From: Geoglobus sp. | GTDB lineage: Archaea > Halobacteriota > Archaeoglobi > Archaeoglobales > Archaeoglobaceae | Assembly: GCA_027019885.1 (NCBI GenBank) | Contig: JALUWC010000338.1 | Span: 1-9,083 of the forward strand | Length of the DNA: 9,083 nucleotides | Reading direction: 5' to 3' | Part shown: piece by piece, positions 5,274-9,083 of the stretch | How the letters are laid out: each line of letters starts with the position of its first letter | How positions within the stretch are numbered: the first letter of the stretch is position 1 | Position numbers and translations under genes: made by a program | Notes under the pieces: generated by a model | The model's input: only the letters and a program-made list of their open reading frames with translations | What the model was told of the DNA's origin: nothing | Database searches by the model: none

Positions 5274-6687
5274 TGATTATATGAGTTTTTTAGAGATTTC
5301 CGATGACCTCCAATTGAAGTTAGAAGACGTAATTGGGAGATTCATAGCGATACTTGGAATTAGAGGCTCTGGAAAAACTAACACTGCTGCTGTTCTTTTG
5401 GAAGAATTGCTTAAATTCAATTTCCCTTTAACAATAGTCGATATAGACGGAGAATACTGGGGATTGAAGGAGAAGTATGAGATTTTAGTTGTTGGAAAGT
5501 CAGAAAACGTTGACGTAGAGATTGACGTAGAGCATGCTGAACAAATAGCAGAAGTATCACTTTCTAAAAACGTTCCTGTAATTTTAGATGTCAGTGGATT
5601 TTTATATGAGGATACGTATAAATTGCTGCTTAATTACTTTAAAAGAATCTGGGATTTAGCCGGGAAATATAGAAAACCATACGAAATTATCCTTGAAGAG
5701 GCTCATGAATTTATACCCCAAGGAATAAGAACTGATTTAAAAGAAGTTTTGGTTAAAATAGCCCTTAGAGGAAGAAAAAGGGGTCTGGGAGCAATAGTTG
5801 TAAGTCAGAGATCTGCTAAAGTTGAGAAGGATGCTTTAACTCAGGCAGAAATTCTATTTCTACATAAAGTTGTACATCCTTCTGATTTAAAAGTCTATAA
5901 AGAAATACTTCCATTGCCCCCTAAAGACGTTGGTAACTTGGTTTCCTCGATAGAAGTAGGAGAATGTATATTTTATTACGGTGAAATATGCAGACCAGTT
6001 CATATTAGACTTAGGAGGACTTTTCACGCAGGTTATACACCTACCTTGGGCGAAGTAAAGAGTCCAACTTTAAAGACAATCAGTGAAGAGATTATAAAAT
6101 CAATTAAAGAACTGACTGCATCTAAAAAGAAAAAAATGGATAAAATAGAGAGATTAGAACGGGAGATAGATAATCTAAAAGCTGAACTAAGAGAAAAAGA
6201 AAGAATAATTCAACGATTAAATGAAGAGCTTGAAATTTTAAGAAAAATAAAGGTAGAATTTGAGCCTTCTGCTATTTTTGATTTAATTAATGGCAACATT
6301 AAAGAAATAAACAAAGAACAAAAAGATGAATTTGAAAATTTACCAAAAGAAGTAAAAGAGCATGCCAAAAGGCTTGTAAATAGGTTAAATAAGCTTTCCA
6401 ATCCTGAAAAAGAGATATTAAGATTTCTTATGGTGAGAGAGCCAGAAGAATATACCTATAATCAAATTGCTGAATGGATAGGGTACTCCTTAAGTACGAT
6501 ATACTCAAATACGCCAAAGAAACTCATTAGATTGGGATTAATAACTAGGAGGAGAAAAAGAGGGCGGTACTATTTTAGATCAAATTTTAATAATTTTATC
6601 GAGAGAGAATTTCAAATATACTTTCCTAAAATCGACTTTGAAGATTTAAAGATTATAAAAGAGCATATTAAATCTAAAATTATTTAA
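5260..6687 (+). CDS. HerA/FtsK-family (DUF87) ATPase with coiled coil and C-terminal wHTH (operon gene 5)
   Basis: A 475-aa P-loop ATPase of the HerA/FtsK class. Walker A is G33-I-R-G-S-G-K39-T40, a family form; T-I-V-D-I-D-G-E-Y-W (58-67) is the usual HerA strand after it. Walker B is E-I-I-L-E146-E147-A-H-E-F-I-P, with Glu in place of the usual Asp. A-L-R170-G-R-K-R174-G-L-G-A-I-V-V-S-Q183-R holds the likely arginine finger and sensor Gln. There is almost no sequence before the P-loop, so the N-terminal HAS-barrel of canonical HerA is missing. Residues about 285-330 are a charged coiled coil and about 378-440 a wHTH with a basic wing (R-R-R-K-R-G-R). HerA ATPases form hexameric DNA translocases, here probably with the wHTH partners upstream. 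No nurA nuclease is adjacent. The ATG at 5260 overlaps gene 4 by 14 nt; the ATG at 5281 is an alternative start. Confidence 0.88.
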   Translation: MRNSSDYMSFLEISDDLQLKLEDVIGRFIAILGIRGSGKTNTAAVLLEELLKFNFPLTIVDIDGEYWGLKEKYEILVVGKSENVDVEIDVEHAEQIAEVSLSKNVPVILDVSGFLYEDTYKLLLNYFKRIWDLAGKYRKPYEIILEEAHEFIPQGIRTDLKEVLVKIALRGRKRGLGAIVVSQRSAKVEKDALTQAEILFLHKVVHPSDLKVYKEILPLPPKDVGNLVSSIEVGECIFYYGEICRPVHIRLRRTFHAGYTPTLGEVKSPTLKTISEEIIKSIKELTASKKKKMDKIERLEREIDNLKAELREKERIIQRLNEELEILRKIKVEFEPSAIFDLINGNIKEINKEQKDEFENLPKEVKEHAKRLVNRLNKLSNPEKEILRFLMVREPEEYTYNQIAEWIGYSLSTIYSNTPKKLIRLGLITRRRKRGRYYFRSNFNNFIEREFQIYFPKIDFEDLKIIKEHIKSKII

Positions 6688-6798
6688 ATAGAAAAAAGCT
6701 AGATAATAGTTTATGTGATACTGGAGATAGAATTAGAGATGCTTCGGTACAATTTCTTGGAAGTTGGGACATGTAGGTATATCGCCATGAACTCACAC

Positions 6799-6819
6799 AC
6801 TTTACCATAGTAAAGTTTT
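6799..6819 (+). terminator. Hairpin plus short T-run, possible terminator
   Basis: A 7-bp perfect stem with a 4-nt loop is followed by a run of four T. It is A+T-rich and hence weak, but it lies between the ATPase gene and the next gene. It might instead be a regulator site. Confidence 0.35.
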
Positions 6820-6820
6820 A

Positions 6821-6834
6821 GAAAAGAATAAATA
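6821..6834 (+). promoter_or_regulatory. Possible BRE/TATA of the adenine deaminase-like gene
   Basis: GAAAAG followed by AATAAATA would place initiation near 6857, 16 nt before the ATG. A second candidate, GGAAAAATTAATAG at about 6837-6850, would give a leaderless start. No Shine-Dalgarno precedes 6873, which slightly favours the second. Confidence 0.3.
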
Positions 6835-6872
6835 ATGGAAAAATTAATAGTGATCAATTTGCTTTTTCATTC

Positions 6873-8546
6873 ATGATCGGCTCCAAACTCTCAGAAGTTT
6901 ACAGAGATCTCATTTCTGTTGCCCTTGGAAATGAAAAGGCGGATTTGCTGATAGAAAACTGTCAGATAGTGGATGTTGTTACAGGAGAGATTTTTGATGG
7001 GAGCATAGCTGTAAAGCATGACAGAATTGCAGCTGTTGGTGAGAGAGTTAAGGCTGAGAAAGTTTTTGATGCCAAGGGGATGTATGCCGTTCCCGGCTAC
7101 ATTGACGCTCATTCACATCCCGATTACTATCTAACTCTTACAGAATTCGCCAATATTGCAGTAAAGCATGGCACAACATCTGTTTTTGCTGAGCCAGATG
7201 CAGCTCTCAACTCCATGGGCAAAAAAGGATTTGAACTTTTTGTGAGATGGGCAGAGGAATGCAATATCAGGGTTTACATGCTCCTGCCATTCATAACTCC
7301 TCAGGATCTGAGCCTTGAGATCGCCAACTTTGATACTGACTATGAGGAGCTTTTAAAAATTGCAAACGGGAACATCCTTGGAATGGGTGAGGCTGTTGCC
7401 TGGAATGCAATTCTTGGCCTGGAAGAATGGGCACACGACAAGATAGAGTTCTTTCTGAAGAGAGACATGAAGATTCTTGGGCACACTGCAGGAATGAGGA
7501 AAGCCAAGCTTCAGGCATACTCTGTATTCTCCAATTCCTGTCATGAAGCCATATCACAGGATCAGTTGCTTGAGAGGCTGAGATACGGAATGCATGTAAT
7601 GGTGAGAGAGGGTTCGATAAGAAGTGACATTGGAATTCTGAAAAATTTAGATGGGAGAGTTGGCAGATCGTGGATTTCCATAGTCTCCGATGGAATTGAG
7701 CCGGCTGAGCTTGAAGAAGGCTACATGGACATGCTCGCAAGAAAAGCTGTTGAAATGGGTGTTGATGAAATCGATGTCCTGAGAATGATAACCTGGAACC
7801 CTGCCCGGTTTTATGGCAGAGACACCGAGATAGGGATTCTTGCTCCTGGGAGATACGCTGATGTTGCTCTTTTAAAAAATCTGAAAAATTTCAGCCCGGA
7901 GGTTGTTTTTGTTGGAGGAGAAATTCCTGAGAAAAAGCAAACTTCAGGTGAAAAACTTTCGGTGATGAACGTTGAGAGGATTGATGGAGAGGAGATAAGG
8001 CTTCCAGACGGAGGTCATAAGGTGAGGGCAATGGAATTGATTTCCGAAACCGTGAACAGAATGAAGATCGCTGAAATTGAGGCTGAGAATGGAAGGCTGT
8101 CAAAGCACTGCAAGACAGTGCTTGCTGACAGATTTCATGGCATGAATCCTGTGATTGGCATCATCTCTGATCTGGAGTTTGAAGGAGCTGTTGCCTCAAC
8201 TGTTACATTTGACGAGTACAACATCATTGCAATCGGGATAGATGACAGAGAGATTGCTAAAGCTATAAACAGACTGATCAAAATTGGAGGCGGGATTGTG
8301 TATCAGGGCGGGAAAAGCATAGAACTCTCCTTACCTTATGGAGGAGTTATGGGAGACAACGCATCGAAAATCGCAGAGAAAATGAGAAAATTAAGGGATA
8401 TTCTCAGGGATGCCGGATTGCACTTTGAGAATCCCCTGAATGTTCTTCATTTCATGAGCTTCGTGACACTTCCTGAGCTAAAGCTGAGCAACAGAGGGCT
8501 TGTGGATGTGAAAAGGAGAAAAATTGTGGAGCTTTTTGTTGAGTAG
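6873..8546 (+). CDS. ade: Adenine deaminase-family amidohydrolase (divergent AdeC)
   Basis: A 557-aa protein of normal AdeC length. An N-terminal composite beta domain (25-75) leads into the TIM-barrel amidohydrolase core: D-A-H80-S-H82 metal ligands, G-M-G-E173 bridging Glu, G-H204-T-A-G, S-C-H224-E-A and S-D273-G, the usual binuclear set. G-M-H-V-M-V-R-E-G-S and the I-T-W-N-P-A / A-P-G-R-Y-A-D-V blocks are AdeC hallmarks, as is the C-terminal domain ending L-P-E-L-K-L-S-N-R-G-L-V-D-V. Adenine deaminase converts adenine to hypoxanthine and ammonia in purine salvage. Odd points: the canonical H-I-E-S-S after the HxH is replaced by P-D-Y-Y, the D-P-H-E block reads E-P-D-A, and the C-terminal A-H-D-S-H-N signature has become T-F-D-E-Y-N (445-450). 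The family is sure; adenine as substrate is not. It appears to be a single transcription unit. Confidence 0.85.
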   Translation: MIGSKLSEVYRDLISVALGNEKADLLIENCQIVDVVTGEIFDGSIAVKHDRIAAVGERVKAEKVFDAKGMYAVPGYIDAHSHPDYYLTLTEFANIAVKHGTTSVFAEPDAALNSMGKKGFELFVRWAEECNIRVYMLLPFITPQDLSLEIANFDTDYEELLKIANGNILGMGEAVAWNAILGLEEWAHDKIEFFLKRDMKILGHTAGMRKAKLQAYSVFSNSCHEAISQDQLLERLRYGMHVMVREGSIRSDIGILKNLDGRVGRSWISIVSDGIEPAELEEGYMDMLARKAVEMGVDEIDVLRMITWNPARFYGRDTEIGILAPGRYADVALLKNLKNFSPEVVFVGGEIPEKKQTSGEKLSVMNVERIDGEEIRLPDGGHKVRAMELISETVNRMKIAEIEAENGRLSKHCKTVLADRFHGMNPVIGIISDLEFEGAVASTVTFDEYNIIAIGIDDREIAKAINRLIKIGGGIVYQGGKSIELSLPYGGVMGDNASKIAEKMRKLRDILRDAGLHFENPLNVLHFMSFVTLPELKLSNRGLVDVKRRKIVELFVE

Positions 8547-8584
8547 ATTTGTGATTGAACGGTGTTAAGCACAATCTCTGCTCA

Positions 8585-8600
8585 GCGAAACCTTTTTATT
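8585..8600 (+). promoter_or_regulatory. BRE + TATA promoter of the formate dehydrogenase-like gene
   Basis: GCGAAACC directly before TTTTTATT resembles an archaeal BRE/TATA. Initiation would lie near 8622 and leave a leader of about 30 nt that includes the G-rich GGGTGTGTGA (8641-8650) just ahead of the ATG. Confidence 0.5.
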
Positions 8601-8651
8601 GTATTGGATTATAATGATATATTGGCCCAAAAGAGTTTGTGGGTGTGTGAC

Positions 8652-9083
8652 ATGCTGGATTTGAAAATAAGCAGAAGAGATTTTGTTAAGGCGGGAGCGG
8701 CTTTAACTCTCCTGGCAGCCGGAGTTGGTGGGTATACAAGGGACAGAAGTTTCTTTGTAAAGGCAAGTGCCCAGGAGGAAGAAAAGGGTATTAGCTATGT
8801 CAAGACAATCTGTACTTTCTGCGCAGTTGGGTGCGGCATTCTTGCGAAGGTCAAGAATGGAAAGTTGATTGGGATTGAGCCGTGGGAAAATCATCCAATA
8901 AACAAAGGGAAGCTTTGCGTTAAGGGGGCAAGTATTAGATTCACCGAAGCAAGTCCAAAGAGAGTGAAATACCCGCTTATAAAGGAAAATGGAAAGTGGA
9001 GAAAGATGAGCTGGGATGAAGCATTGGACAGAATAGCAAAGAAGATGATGGAAGTCAGGAAGAAATATGGTCCGGATGCGGTC
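8652..9083 (+). CDS. Tat-exported formate dehydrogenase-like molybdopterin oxidoreductase, catalytic subunit (3'-truncated)
   Basis: The first 144 residues of a catalytic subunit of the molybdopterin oxidoreductase family, open to the right edge. S-R-R-D-F-V-K (7-13) is a twin-arginine motif followed by a hydrophobic stretch (14-27) and a likely cleavage site A-S-A|Q near residue 40, so the enzyme should act outside the cytoplasmic membrane. C54-x2-C57-x3-C61-x27-C89 binds a [4Fe-4S] cluster, and K91 in L-C-V-K-G is the conserved lysine linking it to the cofactor. H-P-I-N-K-G-K-L-C-V-K-G and S-W-D-E-A-L-D-R-I-A fit formate dehydrogenase-N-like subunits best, although the residue at the Mo/W site (Cys or Sec) is beyond the window. 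A nitrate or thiosulfate reductase-like enzyme cannot be fully excluded. It most likely begins an operon with ferredoxin-like and membrane subunits downstream. Confidence 0.88.
   Translation, partial: MLDLKISRRDFVKAGAALTLLAAGVGGYTRDRSFFVKASAQEEEKGISYVKTICTFCAVGCGILAKVKNGKLIGIEPWENHPINKGKLCVKGASIRFTEASPKRVKYPLIKENGKWRKMSWDEALDRIAKKMMEVRKKYGPDAV

Larger units (their letters stand above)
6688..6872. other. Intergenic stretch, island edge
   Basis: No confident gene. It holds a 31-codon GTG-started frame at 6715-6810, probably chance or a gene remnant, and a perfect inverted repeat ACTTTAC-CATA-GTAAAGT (6799-6816) followed by TTTT, which could end the upstream operon. The last 50 bases are A+T-rich and contain possible TATA boxes for the deaminase gene. 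Confidence 0.5.

Noticed and set aside
5260..6687. Canonical HerA-NurA end-resection operon
   Set aside because: No nurA, mre11 or rad50 gene is adjacent and the ATPase lacks the HAS-barrel.
2933..6872. Insertion sequence or integrase-borne element
   Set aside because: No transposase, integrase or terminal inverted repeat is visible; the island call rests on composition and gene content only.
7291..7740. 149-codon open frame on the minus strand inside the deaminase gene
   Set aside because: Low-complexity Ser/Gln/Leu-rich translation, antisense to metal-binding motifs of the real gene.
8546..8576. Imperfect hairpin GATTTGTG...CACAATC after the deaminase stop
   Set aside because: Long loop, one bulge and no T-run, so not convincing as a terminator.

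Overview
The window looks like chromosomal DNA of a hyperthermophilic euryarchaeon, most plausibly an Archaeoglobales member (Archaeoglobus/Ferroglobus/Geoglobus group). Three things point there: archaeal BRE+TATA promoters rather than bacterial -35/-10 elements; a thiolase/DUF35 gene pair beside a crotonase, typical of fatty- or aromatic-acid degraders of that order; and a Tat-exported formate-dehydrogenase-type molybdoenzyme. The genus is an inference, since there is no rRNA or other marker in the window.

Layout. (i) 1-2346, + strand: a tightly packed acyl-CoA operon of enoyl-CoA hydratase (5' end cut by the window edge), SCP2-type thiolase and its Zn-ribbon/OB-fold DUF35 partner, ending in a T-rich terminator. 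(ii) 2429-2932, - strand: a small hicA-hicB toxin-antitoxin pair with its own promoter. (iii) 2933-3265: a 333-bp gene-free divergent control region. (iv) 3266-6687, + strand: a compact five-gene operon, clearly more A+T-rich than the flanks. It encodes three small winged-helix-like proteins, one protein with a HEPN/Abi-like module plus a wHTH, and a HerA/FtsK-type ATPase carrying a coiled coil and C-terminal wHTH. Genes overlap or lie within 4 nt of each other, and the first gene appears to be leaderless. (v) 6688-6872: short gene-free stretch with a small hairpin. (vi) 6873-8546: a divergent adenine-deaminase-family amidohydrolase. (vii) 8652-end: the N-terminus of a Tat-dependent, [4Fe-4S]-containing formate-dehydrogenase-like catalytic subunit, cut by the right edge.

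How the parts work together. The left operon would carry out hydration and thiolytic steps of beta-oxidation-like metabolism; the right-hand genes are ordinary purine salvage and respiratory functions. The middle block (about 2360-6870) reads as an accessory island inserted between housekeeping genes: base composition changes, a toxin-antitoxin module is present, and the five-gene cassette pairs a HerA-type DNA-pumping ATPase with a putative HEPN ribonuclease and several DNA-binding adaptors. This is the best candidate in the window for an undescribed system, probably defence or mobile-element maintenance. That function is inferred from domain content and gene organisation only.
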